Program-made: the position numbers and the translations under genes
Assembly: GCA_014607495.2 (NCBI GenBank)
Contig: CP053169.1
Span: 5,332,001-5,396,000, forward strand
Direction of reading: 5' to 3'
DNA: 64,000 bases
Origin: Carposina sasakii
Lineage: Eukaryota; Arthropoda; Insecta; Lepidoptera; Carposinidae
In this document: positions 22,101 through 31,099 of the stretch, in pieces
How positions within the stretch are numbered: the first letter of the stretch is position 1
How the letters are laid out: each line of letters begins with the position of its first letter
Notes under the pieces: generated by a model
The model's database searches: none
What the model saw: the letters and a program-made list of their open reading frames with translations, nothing else
Told to the model about the DNA's origin: nothing

Positions 22101-25100
22101 CAAAAGACTTAATATTTCATCTGATTTCACGCATGTTTCAAGTACTCATGCAGGCTATATAGATACGTTCCTCCACTTCCTTATTATGACTGACGAACTC
22201 AAAAAGAAAGATAAAAGAGCAGAAATACTTTTAAAGGTCACTCGTTTTTGTAAAGGATAGTGAAGGGTTTTCATCCTCCAAGCTAAAAATACCAACCAAG
22301 CTAATACGAGACCTGAGTAGTATTAATTTTCATACCGGAAAGGTCTCAAGTTTTACTAGTTCCTGGTTATAAAGTAGGCTTATAAAATTACCTACGTTTA
22401 TTAGTCTTTAGTACCTACTATTTGTTATGGACTGGTTTGTCCAAGGCTAGAAGGTGATTAACCAAGAGATTCCGGGTTCGATTCCCGATGGAGGCAAGTA
22501 TTTTGCGAATGTTGCATCTTGTTTGAAGGCAAATTTCCTTGATAATCTGTTTCTTGTCAATGTTGCGATGACATCCGCAATATTGTTAATGAATATAGCC
22601 AGAGAGCCAGCCATAAAGTCAAAAACACTAAATATTTTTTAATCCTTAGGATGGTTTAAAACTAAAATCATCTAGAAAATCACTAAGAGAAACCACTTGG
22701 GTCCAATAATGTTTTTTAGATTTAACGACCGGGGATTCATTTTTATTGTGTAGATGTAGTGGTTTGGATGCTTAGGTGCTTATAAATTCCTTTGCTTTTC
22801 AGCGACTGTATCTTTCATACAAGTGAACAAACAACATTGTTCTCCGTAAATCTTGCATAGTATTAGAACACTGCTATGCTAAAAAGCTTAGCACCATTTA
22901 CTACGGTACAAACAATACATTTTATACCGGGAAAACTAACCCTTTTCCAGAAAAATAACAACGTCTATATTTTACATAGAATGAGCCTTAAATAGAGAGA
23001 GAAACTTAAATGTACAACGATGGTAACCCTCTTAAAGTAGTCGTGGTTGTGGATTACAGATCATCGTTACAAAAGCTTGGTGTTTTTTATTCTATTCTAT
23101 ATCATACTAAATTATAAATATGAAACAGTGAATGTTTATTATTACCCTTTCACGCAAAAACTATAGAGGGACTTTGATGAAAATTGGCAGTTACCTACAT
23201 AGCTTATGATGATGATGATCTCCGACCGTATTTCGGCCAAGACGACCAATCTCTACGGAGATTGGCCAGGTACGCAGAGATATTATAGTGCACAAGTGTG
23301 TGCGCAAACACAGATGCACTCTCTATTCCGTTAGTCTCACAGTCCGATGGGACTGAAAGCCGACACGACCGAAGAGAGATCAGGCGCAGGACCAACGGTT
23401 TTACGTGCTTTCCGAGGCACGAGCTAAGTGATAATTTTACAACATTAAAATCTGTACATGAAATAAATTCATTGGTACAGGCCCGTGACTGGGATGACAT
23501 AGCTTATACATAACACCTGAATAACACATAGGCTACTTCGTTCATGCGGAGTAGTTGCGGCCAAACATTACTTTACATATTTCGGCGTGAAATTTCTAGA
23601 GAAATAAAATAAAATAACAATTTACCTAACATGCTTAGCAATTTCTGTTTGTCTTTACACCAAAAAGTCTTGTTTTCCCAACCAATTTACATAGCACGTG
23701 AATTATCATCAAATCATGTATTGTTTGAACAACTCATCGAGTATGTGTGTATAGAGGTCACAAATCTACATGTCAGTCTTTTAACACGCCAAAGACAAGT
23801 AGGTAGGTATTTATTGAAACAAAGTGGAAAACAAGGTGATGATGGTATAATTTTAGCGGCAATGAAATTAATTTTTAGTCTATGATGTACAACATCATAT
23901 TTTTTTCATCGATATGACCCGATGATGTAGTTCATTAATAGTTATGTACTGACAATGCAGTACAGACGGTTTCTCGAAGACTGTATTTCAACCATAGAAG
24001 TGACTCGTTAATCTTAGCTGTGAACGACTAGGATAATCTGTCAAATGGATAATGACGGTCTATTCCATTTGATCACTCAGGTGATACCCCTCCCGTGTTT
24101 ACCACATAGTCAAGTTCACACTGCCTTTACCAACCCGCCTACCCAGCAGCGTGACTAAAGGCAATAGCCATCCTATGGCAATAAATAAATAACCTTGTGT
24201 CATGCCCTGGGGGAGGCCTAACGTCCAGAAGTGGACTTCAATAGGCTGATATGATGTGATTTGTATGTATATTGGAAGGAAGGTGACTTCTTAAGGTTTC
24301 CGATATATTATAGGGTAGTGTCTAAACTATAAAAATCCAGTTTTGGTAATTTGCTTCAAACGGACAAAGTCGAGGGCATGAACAAGATAACGAACTAGTG
24401 AACCATATTTATTTTCCAATACATACTTTACAACAAAGTAAATATCTAGCATTACTCACGACCATTAAAATCCCTTTTATTTGTAATCACACACCTGCTA
24501 ACGATGTAGGTATGTCATTAAATGTTTATTCTTTTATTTTAATATTAGTCTATGAAAATTGACTATTTTTTTACGTCAAAGTCACCTTTCTCTGCCCTTT
24601 TTATATAGGATCGAGGCACAATTTATTTTATTTTAAACTTCTTTGCAAAAAAAGATACTAAGACTGCTCTTCCACCAGAGGATGTGCTATGCTACTTTGG
24701 TACGTATGCGTGTGATATCCACCATTCAAATTCATTGGTCCGATGTCAATGAATTTAAGTTATAGGGAATTTATACTAGATGTCATTTTATCAGTGAATT
24801 AAAACAATAATGTCGATGGTATGAAAGAAGTAAAGGAGTTTACTTTAATAATATTAATGTTTGACCGGTAGCTAAGCATACTTACTATTAATCAATAACG
24901 TCACCCAATTCATAATATTTTGACGTATTTGAACTAATAGTGTGATTAACTAATGTTCAGACAGGTTCTTAATCTTAAAAGGCTGGAACTAAAACTATTT
25001 TCGTAAATTAATAAATCTTCTACTCGTATGAACAGATAAACCAATTCCAGCTAAATCTGCTCAGTCATAATAATCCATATAGATTAGTTTTAATATCGGA

Positions 25101-26180
25101 AAAATACCTACTTGTAGGGTTACCATGAACTCAAAGAAGGATTGTTGCTATTGTGGAAGAGGGACGGCGCTATAAGTAAGCAGTTTAGAGCGACATTTGC
25201 TTTTAAGATGGAAACAATCATGCTATAAAGAGTAAAGGTGGTCTATTACAAATAAATGAAAACCAATACTTTACACAAAGACGTTGCTATTTTCGTAATG
25301 TCATTTGATTAATAACTTAAATGTATTATAAATACGTCATTAACAATCACGTACGAGACAACTTTTACTTTGAATTTCACCAACACTCTTATGGGAAAAG
25401 ACTTCCCGTCTGTCTGGTGAGTGCATCGTGCTTTCTAAAATAAACTTCACTCGTATATCCAAGTCTTTACAATATAAATTTTTCTTCACTCGTATACCCA
25501 AGTCTTTACAAAATAAATTTTACATTTAGTTACATTTAAAATAAAATAATATGTAATTCAGTATGTAGTAAAGTAAGTAAGCACAAGAAATTCATATTAT
25601 AAAAATATAAATTTAACAATTTTAAGTTTTGGAACAACACTATTACTATTTTTTATTGTAACCTACTTGTAAATTTTAACATACTTTACTTTCATGCAAA
25701 CTTACATTAATTTAGCGATAACCTATGTCACTCTAGCTGTCAATTCAATGTCATTTACATAATGTAAAACGAGCGTAAACTGTTAGTGGTTAATTCCTGT
25801 ATGGAGTGTCAGGTGATTGACCTTTGACCGTGCGTGCCATGTGCGTGCATTAATAATAAAATTGTCAGCTGCATACCTAGCGCACAATATCATGTGCTAT
25901 GTACTAAAAATTTCACCTACATACAAAATGCTATAGAAGCATTAATTATTTCCCCTTAATAAGTAAAATACAATTAAGGTAGGTACTGCTTAGTTGTTAT
26001 TAAAAATTATTATAATATTATCGACTTACATGCCCATTTTCCTTTTGATTTGAAGTCAACTTTATTCACTGCAGGACCGATAGCGTAAGTATACACAACA
26101 CTAATTACAAACTTAACAACATATACTAGAATAGCCGCCAAAAAGACTAGCGCCCATTTTTCTAGCGATGTATACGCCAT
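6858..26180 (-). CDS. HSD17B12: Very-long-chain 3-oxoacyl-CoA reductase / 17-beta-HSD type 12 (whole gene, six coding exons)
   Basis: Six exons (26180-26030, 17966-17920, 15331-15256, 13786-13618, 7459-7291, 7187-6858) join with GT/AG splice sites and matching phase into 942 nt, 313 residues plus TAA. Family members are about 310 residues, so it is full length. Residues about 10-30 form an N-terminal membrane anchor. The Rossmann loop T-G-C-T-D-G-I-G is at 53-60, NNVG at 130-133, and the catalytic set reads N159, S187, Y200, K204. The C-terminus ends K-Y-K-K-Q, which fits a KxKxx ER-retrieval signal. Known family role: the NADPH-dependent 3-ketoacyl-CoA reduction step of fatty-acid elongation at the ER; insect relatives (Drosophila spidey) also act on hydrocarbons and ecdysteroids. 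Introns are full of SINEs and MITEs. The exact substrate cannot be told from sequence. Confidence 0.95.
7188..7290 (-). other. Intron 5 of the HSD17B12-like gene (103 nt)
   Basis: GTATGC donor and TTTCCTTGCAG acceptor. It is the only short intron of the gene and carries no repeat. Confidence 0.9.
7291..7459 (-). CDS. HSD17B12: HSD17B12-like exon 5 (active site)
   Basis: A 169-nt exon from acceptor TTTTTCGCAG to donor AAG|GTATGC, phase 2 in, phase 0 out. It encodes residues 148-204 with catalytic N159, then LPGMVERKKG, the serine S187 in N-I-G-S-A-S-S, and the Y200-A-A-S-K204 catalytic pair. The following intron is only 103 nt, unlike the other four. Confidence 0.94.
7532..7790 (+). repeat. 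SINE-D copy with LINE-like 3' tail
   Basis: Begins gccgcgtggtgccggcagag and ends ggcctacgtccagcagtgga then gcaatagg. Other copies: 10215, 42085 (minus), 55564, 63507. Lies in intron 4 of the host gene, antisense to it. Confidence 0.8.
8427..8673. repeat. MITE family M1 (mariner-type ends), degraded
   Basis: The left block gtaacataaggggtatatta and the right end tgttacaccctgta are inverted versions of each other, as in the better copies at 38863 and 52187. Confidence 0.6.
8840..9130 (-). other. Unassigned coding-like stretch in intron 4
   Basis: A 61-codon minus frame (MPTIRCENGE... to ILSNC) has mixed composition and GC higher than its flanks. No domain recognised; probably a repeat remnant. 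Confidence 0.2.
9755..10005 (+). repeat. SINE-A copy with tRNA-like core
   Basis: The core at 9885-9957 has an A box (ggcttagtggtta), a perfect T-arm GTGGG-TTCGATT-CCCAC and a partly paired acceptor. It is followed by a tail ending ttattaataattttataat. The anticodon arm is not intact, so it is a SINE, not a tRNA gene. Other copies: 20063, 21670 and 44391, all minus. Confidence 0.75.
10215..10475 (+). repeat. SINE-D copy, full length, (ATG)n tail
   Basis: Same start and end as the 7532 copy; ends aataggctgatgatgatg. Confidence 0.8.
11030..11347. repeat. MITE family M2 copy
   Basis: Ends ggctgtcacccacaccctg followed by TA, the inverted form of the start of the 50227 copy. Confidence 0.65.
11875..12021 (+). 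CDS. Isolated small membrane protein ORF, 48 aa, inside intron 4 of the HSD17B12-like gene
   Basis: ATG with A at -3 and G at +4, stop TAA, and AATAAA 38 nt after the stop (12060-12065). The start MEKICKGATENC leads to S-I-A-E-M-L-I-I-V-G-S-I then a hydrophobic helix and the tail NIAENRPCV. The E-x-L-x-x-V-G-S block and preceding Cys match the 2152-2286 and 1839-1964 ORFs. It is on the strand opposite the host gene and about 8 kb from the cluster. A consensus splice donor CAG|GTAAGTAT follows at 12132-12133, so the locus could have a spliced isoform. Function unknown. Confidence 0.5.
   Translation: MEKICKGATENCQFRTSIAEMLIIVGSISLLAFLVFMISNIAENRPCV
12275..12352. repeat. Perfect 17-bp hairpin, 44-nt loop
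   Basis: Arms TATAGCCTATCTGAAGA (12275-12291) and its exact complement (12336-12352). Lies 250 nt downstream of the isolated small membrane protein ORF, in intron 4. Confidence 0.7.
13097..13260 (+). repeat. 'Tccgcgtgga' repeat family, degraded copy
   Basis: Starts actttgtccgcgtgaac. Other copies: 15026, 16733, 20601, 27586, 42644, 47234. A common lepidopteran-style interspersed repeat of unknown class. Confidence 0.6.
13618..13786 (-). CDS. HSD17B12: HSD17B12-like exon 4 (NNVG motif)
   Basis: A 169-nt exon from acceptor TTCAACAG to donor ACG|GTGAGT. It encodes residues 92-147 and two bases of codon 148. It carries the D-F strand (Q-A-D-F-S), the structural N-N-V-G-I-S motif, and the YPYPEYYLDMPE segment typical of HSD17B12/ketoacyl reductases. 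Confidence 0.93.
14116..14398 (-). repeat. SINE-B copy, tRNA-like head, tail type 1
   Basis: On the minus strand the head is AGCGGTAATAGCCCAGTGG, then a B-box AGTTCGATCCC. The tail region ends in cggtcggagatcatca. Other tail-1 copies: 17466 and 23207. Confidence 0.75.
15026..15240 (+). repeat. 'Tccgcgtgga' repeat family copy
   Basis: Starts tggacgcccgtgacttcatc and contains aaattatccgggataaaaa and tcgctccagccgtttttac. Confidence 0.7.
15256..15331 (-). CDS. HSD17B12: HSD17B12-like exon 3
   Basis: A 76-nt exon from acceptor TTGTTTTAG to donor G|GTAAGT. It encodes residues 67-91 plus one base of codon 92: LAARGCDIVLVSRS then IDKLKTTAEEI. The R-G-x(4)-L-V-S-R-S part is the typical second beta strand and NADP(H)-specificity arginine region of this family. 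Confidence 0.92.
15398..15686. repeat. MITE family M2, complete, TA target site
   Basis: Inverted ends CAGGGTGTGTGTGATAGC and GCTATCACTTCCACCCTG, flanked by TA on both sides (15396-15397 and 15687-15688). TA duplication and CAGGG ends fit Tc1/mariner-driven MITEs. Confidence 0.8.
15835..15975. repeat. MITE family M3 copy
   Basis: Ends ggccaatttcaatac and ttattgaaattgg are inverted. Confidence 0.65.
16294..16414. repeat. 121-bp MITE with 16-bp perfect inverted ends
   Basis: GGGGTAAGCACGAACC at 16294-16309 and its exact complement at 16399-16414, with an inner inverted pair around cgctagcg. A 20-nt perfect palindrome CTAGATATTTAAATATCTAG lies just upstream at 16230-16249. Confidence 0.8.
16733..17036 (+). 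repeat. 'Tccgcgtgga' repeat family, long copy
   Basis: Runs from gtggacgcccgggacttcgt to acagacagcgatccgtta. Confidence 0.75.
17466..17795 (-). repeat. SINE-B copy, tail type 1
   Basis: Same body as 14116 (gtacgcaggagatattatag, gtccgatgggacggaaagcc), with a shortened head. Confidence 0.7.
17920..17966 (-). CDS. HSD17B12: HSD17B12-like exon 2 (cofactor-binding loop)
   Basis: A 47-nt exon between acceptor TTGTTGCAG and donor GAG|GTAAGA. With the split codon it encodes L-I-T-G-C-T-D-G-I-G-K-Q-Y-A-R-E, the glycine-rich NADP(H) loop of short-chain dehydrogenases. It is too short to be found by ORF length. It was placed by motif and splice phase (1 in, 0 out). Confidence 0.92.
18116..18398. repeat. 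Harbinger-type MITE, 283 bp, TAA target duplication
   Basis: Long inverted ends starting GGCTCAATTTACA and ending TGTAAATTGAGCC, pairing imperfectly for about 80 bp. Flanked by TAA at 18113-18115 and 18399-18401. TWA duplication and GGCTC ends fit PIF/Harbinger. Confidence 0.8.
19806..19935 (+). repeat. 'Ttatcccttacggggtaggc' repeat copy
   Basis: Same block at 12765, 14905, 29890, 39760 and 51060-51175 (minus). Class unknown. Confidence 0.6.
20063..20301 (-). repeat. SINE-A copy
   Basis: Antisense core cccgagtgggaatcgaaccc with the full 5' part ending cagcacaatgt. Confidence 0.75.
20601..20905 (+). repeat. 'Tccgcgtgga' repeat family copy
   Basis: From gtgaacgcccgcgactccgt to acagcgatccgttac. 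Confidence 0.75.
21159..21290. repeat. MITE family M3 copy
   Basis: Inverted ends GGCCAATTTCTATAC and GTTATAGAAATTGGC. Confidence 0.75.
21670..21825 (-). repeat. SINE-A copy, 5' truncated
   Basis: Contains the antisense tRNA-like core and the tail; ends acgaattttaccatctct. Confidence 0.75.
22441..22500 (+). repeat. tRNA-like SINE fragment
   Basis: B-box GGGTTCGATTCCCGATGG without a matching acceptor stem; the 62-codon frame reading through it is not a gene. Confidence 0.5.
23207..23494 (-). repeat. SINE-B copy, tail type 1, head truncated
   Basis: (gat)n then gatctccgaccgtatttcgg; the tRNA-like head is cut at gtgactggga. Confidence 0.75.
24260..26020. other. Intron 1 sequence, no feature beyond AT-rich DNA
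   Basis: I see no exon, RNA gene or clear repeat boundary. A degraded SINE-D 3' half lies at 24070-24258. Confidence 0.5.
26030..26180 (-). CDS. HSD17B12: HSD17B12-like exon 1 (start codon and membrane anchor)
   Basis: ATG at 26180-26178, preceded by an A-rich leader. The exon encodes residues 1-50: a short polar start (MAYTSLEKWA), then a hydrophobic span, then a basic stretch ending K-G-K-W-A just before the cofactor loop. It ends one base into codon 51 at donor T|GTAAGT (26029 onward). Confidence 0.93.
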
Positions 26181-26420
26181 TTTTTATACTTAAATCACTA
26201 AACAAATCACAAAATTATTGTACAAAATCGACAACGAGAGAGGTTATGTTGGAGAGAGCGGCTGACACAGTTCGCGCATGCGTACTGCGCTGGATAAAAG
26301 TGGGCATGCGCAGTGAATGAAAGATAAGCCGAATTTAACCGAGGACGGTATCGGTCATCGGGCGACGAATGACAATTGAAACGTCAACTGACGTGAGTGC
26401 GATCGAGATAGTGCGTTACA
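26181..26420 (-). promoter_or_regulatory. 5' leader and likely promoter of the HSD17B12-like gene, with two NRF-1-like sites
   Basis: This stretch is locally CpG-rich compared with the AT-rich surroundings. It holds GCGCATGCGTA at 26274-26284 and GGCATGCGCAG at 26303-26313. Both are close to the palindromic NRF-1 (insect erect wing) site and lie 29 bp apart. A CRE-like TGACGTGAG is near 26390. No TATA box is obvious, which would suit a housekeeping promoter. The transcription start is inferred, not seen. Confidence 0.5.
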
Positions 26421-27585
26421 AAATTTTCAGCGTCTCTTTCTATACTTGTGAGATGGTAACAATTTGAAAAGTTGGAAATAAATAAATGACCAAATAAAAT
26501 GAAATAATCATGAACTTTTTTAGTATGGGAATCTTAGTAAGAACCTAAGTCATTCACAAGAATGGCATACCTGCAAGCCAAGAAAGGCCAAGTATTAAAA
26601 AAAAACACTGCAAAAACTCATCAAAACATCGCCTGGTGGTACCGTAGAAACTAAGACAAAAAAAATCAGCTTCAAAGCTAACACTACGAATAACTAAATA
26701 ACGATCATAAGCAAGGATCCTTTGACAATATGAAAATGTAAAATCATCTAGGTACCTACCTACTGGGACATGTACTTCAATGACAGTGAATAAATTAAAT
26801 AAGTAAAGATAAACATAATAAAATTAACTGCCATACAAACAGCATGTGCTAATAGTTGTGCATCGCCAAAAGCTGCTAGTTTATCAATAAACAAATACCA
26901 TCGTGTACCTAAATTATGGCCATCCAATTCAAAATCCAGAACTTAAACCCCCTAATTTTGGTGAATTGTCCGCAAAAAAATATCAGAAATCCAGAACAGA
27001 TCTGTCTGTCGGAAGTACGGCAGAAACATTGCACTTTCTTTTCGCGTAGAACCAAGTGTCGTTCACACTGGCTGATTGTTATTGTTCTCTTTACAGCCGA
27101 GGTAATAAAATGTATAAAAGTAGACTGAAAACCGCCATACAAAATAAATATTTTTAGGCATACTAATGAAAAAAAAAGATATATAAGTAGGTAGAGCTTG
27201 AAATCCTTGAGAGCTGGATCTAAAAATGTTCAGCAGTAGGAATAATATTAATAAAGATATATGCAATTTAGCCAATATGCATGAACAAAACCTTAATTTC
27301 GCGGTCAACTTGTAACAATAAAATAAATAATATCCATTAAAGCTGTTGCTATCTATTAACTGAGTTCAACCAATAACTTCCCACAGTTTCTTTGAACTTA
27401 TTAAAATGAACATTTACAACGAACTTACAAATTACATTACTTATTACGAACAATTATGAAGTTCTTATAATTATATGAAATCAAAGTTAACCTCAAGCCT
27501 TTTTCGGAGTCTTAGCAATTTTACAGATAAGGGATCGCAGAAGTTCCATAACTTGTCAAATCATCTATGAAACCATAAACTAATA

Positions 27586-27810
27586 GTGGACGCCCGCGAC
27601 TCCGTCCGCGTAGACTGCAGAAAAAACAAAATGTCGAAATTATGCGGGATAAAAATATTTGCCCGGGATAAAAAGTAGCCTATGTGTTAATCCAGGGTTT
27701 CAGCTCACTCCATACCAAATTTTATTAAAATCGCTCCAGCCGTTTTTACGTGAAAGAGTAACAAACATCCATCCATCCATACTCATAAACTTTCGCGTTT
27801 ATAATATAAG
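27586..27810 (+). repeat. 'Tccgcgtgga' repeat family copy
   Basis: From agtggacgcccgcgactccg to ataatataagtagg. Confidence 0.7.
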
Positions 27811-30260
27811 TAGGATTTGTATTATTTTTAGGTATTTGTATAATTCCAATTAAAAAAAATATCATCCGAAGTGTGTTTTGATGTTTTGAATGAATTTGAT
27901 GTTTTTCAAACCGTAAGTATATAGCATTTGTAAAAATTGTAGGAATCGATTATGTATTTCGTTCAATATTCTAAAAAAGCGTGACACTAGCAAAGCACCT
28001 ATTAACTCTGCAAGAATTTAACCGCAGAGGCGTAATAGGCTGATGAAAAGAATTCTTTATTTAGCCGAGGCTACATTTTGATTTTCTAATCCATTCATCA
28101 AAATATAAATGTCACAACCAATTTTGTTATAATATTTATATTATATACGTTACAGGCTTCAAAGCTATTCAAAGCCAAGCCACGTATACAGTAACTTGTG
28201 TATTTTTGCGTCGTCATCCGCACCTTTGAGTATGATACGTGTACCGTGGCTCCTTTGACAAATCAGTCAGTCGCCAATCGAATTTCCTGGAGTCTTGCCA
28301 CTTGTTTCACAAATCCCGCCTACATTTTCCTGTACATCTTTCTTATGATCAGCTGACATAGTATTTGTAATATAGAATCACTCTTAAATTGTGGCCTTAA
28401 TTTTACATAATACGTGGAATATGTCTTGATAAGAGGTTAATACAATAATACAATTTCAGTCTATGGGTACTTACTCGTACATCCATAGTTTTCATGAAGC
28501 AGTCGTCAGTCAATCATCGGACTCTAAATCCCTGTATAATATTTCTTTTCGCTTTCTGCCATTCCGTATCGTTCAAATACCCACAATGAACCACATGGAT
28601 AGTGACGAACAAATTAATTTTGTGTAAAACAAGCTTTTTTTACTACGGACAATAACTTCTTGAAAAACTACAAAAATATTTCGAATGCAATTTCACACAT
28701 TAATCTCTTTTAACAGTAGAAGGTTCTAGATTAACTATGATTTTATCTCTTATATCCTTGCTTATAGGTAATTCTAAATCATTAGGTAATCAATAACAAT
28801 ACTTTTAGAAAAAAAACACCGATTTCTTTAAAACTTGACAAAGATAGATTCAGCATCAACTTTATCCTCCAGAAAGAGTATCTGACTATTGGAAAAATTT
28901 ACCCAATATGTTTAACCTTCGCCACATTTATAAGTTGACGAAGAGCATTGACAAGCTTTCTTTGTTAATTTAACAGAAGACGAATATTAGGCCCAGTGAT
29001 CACACTTTTACGACTGTATTTTTTACTTCAAAATGAAATAACTTTTAACGAATCCACTTCTTATTAAGTACACTCTTGAGAGGTCATCAAAACTTGGAGG
29101 CATCAAGTTAAATTACTTAAGAATTGTTAAAAACGCAATTTAAAACGATAACATTCGGACAGCTTTGAAATATCTAATAAATTGTAACTTTAATTGCACC
29201 ATTAATTGCTTTTCATTTTGTATGTACATCTTTTATATATAAATGAGAAAGAAAGGAAACATTGATACTCAAGATTTAGGTATATTGTTTGTTATTTAAT
29301 TGCAAAGGCCGCATATGTTTTAGTAACATTGTATTTAGATCAAGAAATAGAAACACATAAATAAAACTGTCCCTTCAATTATGTTGTATTTGAAACTTGT
29401 TAAATAAAGCTCTTTAGGCTCTCTCCAGGTTCTAACTATTCAACCAATCGCGTAGTGCCGTTGACTTAGATTAACGATAGGTCTTCGCTGGAGCGAATCA
29501 TTATTCTAAGGCCGTTTTAATTTTTTTTTTATAATTTCAATTATTTATATCACACGTTGGATGATCGTGTAGCGTTAACTTGATCGAGTTCTAAGCGAAA
29601 GCTCTAAGCCCTTTGAACGGAACGGTGACAATCAACCAAGTTACTAAATATCTATTCGAAGGGTGCGCCAAAGTTCACCTAAAATACATTTTTCATCCTA
29701 ACAATCGCAATTCCTAACTGCTTCTCGAATCATTCAATTTAATAATGTCAGTAGCAATAAACATCTAAGATACTATTATTTATTTACCTAATTATTTTCT
29801 CAACATAACCGTCTTTTACACTATTATTCAAAGTCATATTTTTTAATTTAGATTTGTTTATATTTATAATAATCAACATTACATATCTATTTGCCTACCC
29901 CATAAGGGATAAAGGCGTGATTATACATATGTATGTACGTACATATCTATATTAATTTAGAGTCACTTTTACAAATTTGGTATTTTTTTTTATAAGAAGA
30001 ACTAAATTCATTTAGGTTAGCGAGGAGCGAAGCGGGTTAGATTCATGTATAAATACAGCGACGCCAGAAGCGACTTTAGGGCGTTTCTCACATTAATTAA
30101 TATCATTTTCGACACAGAACAAACAAATGTTTACACTAAAAACCCGACTGCTTAAAAAAGAACCAAACTATGTATTAATAAAAATAATGAAAAGATGAAA
30201 ACAGGCACTTAGATGTCCGGTGGTCCAGAATTCTATAATATTATTATGGAATGAATACTG
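27811..30260. other. Intergenic, no gene seen
   Basis: AT-rich sequence with one short 'ttatccct' type repeat (29890-29935, minus). No supported coding frame. Confidence 0.5.
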
Positions 30261-30371
30261 AATGAATAATATAACAACTGAACAGCCAGGATCCATTGAA
30301 ATATTAGCTTGGCTGTCGTACAATGGATCCCACTTGATATCGTTTATTGACTTTAATTTTTTTCATTTTCA

Positions 30372-30400
30372 CAATATGGCGTCCAGTAGTCGCCATATTG
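30372..30400. promoter_or_regulatory. Inverted pair of YY1/Pho-like motifs
   Basis: CAATATGGCG and its exact complement CGCCATATTG flank a 9-nt spacer. Each matches the AAnATGGCG core of YY1 (fly Pho). The following 200 bp are unusually CpG-rich for the window. No associated gene is visible. Confidence 0.35.
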
Positions 30401-30969
30401 GATTTTCACTAACATCGTCTTTAGTGACACTCGCCGGAATAAGAGCTAGCGCGCACAAATTTTCGGTGACTTGCGGTGCGTTTTTATAACCGCAAGAAAA
30501 AATAACCGATGTTTGTTCAATACGCGCACAGCGGTGAAATATCTGCACGTTTTTATCATTCCAGTCTCCCACCCGCAGAAGACGCACGCCGAAAATGAAC
30601 TACCACATTAAAATCTGCGTCTGTGTATATTACTATCACGCAAAAAAGTTAACAAACAGTATTGGGTACATCCGCTCGTAGCATTGCGGCCTATGAAAGG
30701 ATTTTTTTTATTAGATGCAGCGACTTACGTTTGTACCCAAAAAAAAATTTTCGGCTATTATCGAATGAAACATTGCAACGTTTGACAATTTAATAAACAT
30801 TGTTGGCTCCGCAACACCGCAATAAATCTGTAGCAAATCACAGATTTTTAACCGCATGCGGATTATTTTCCGGTGTGCGCGCACGTCCAAGAAGTTCCAT
30901 ACTTCACATTTTTTGCGAAAAAAAAACGTACGGCAAAAAGTGGCAGTGCACGGTAGCTCTAAAGATGAA

Positions 30970-31085
30970 TCGATTGACGTATGAATGATAAAAATCGGCC
31001 CAGGCGTTTGGTCTGTATAGTGCTTCAAAGGAACATACATACATAGGCTGATAAACACATTACCACTCCTTTGCGTCACGCAGTC
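30970..31085 (-). repeat. Interspersed repeat, also at 62850-62990
   Basis: Blocks aaatcggcccaggcgtttgg and accactcctttgcgtc recur inverted at 62860-62970. Confidence 0.55.
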
Positions 31086-31099
31086 GGGTAATAACAATC

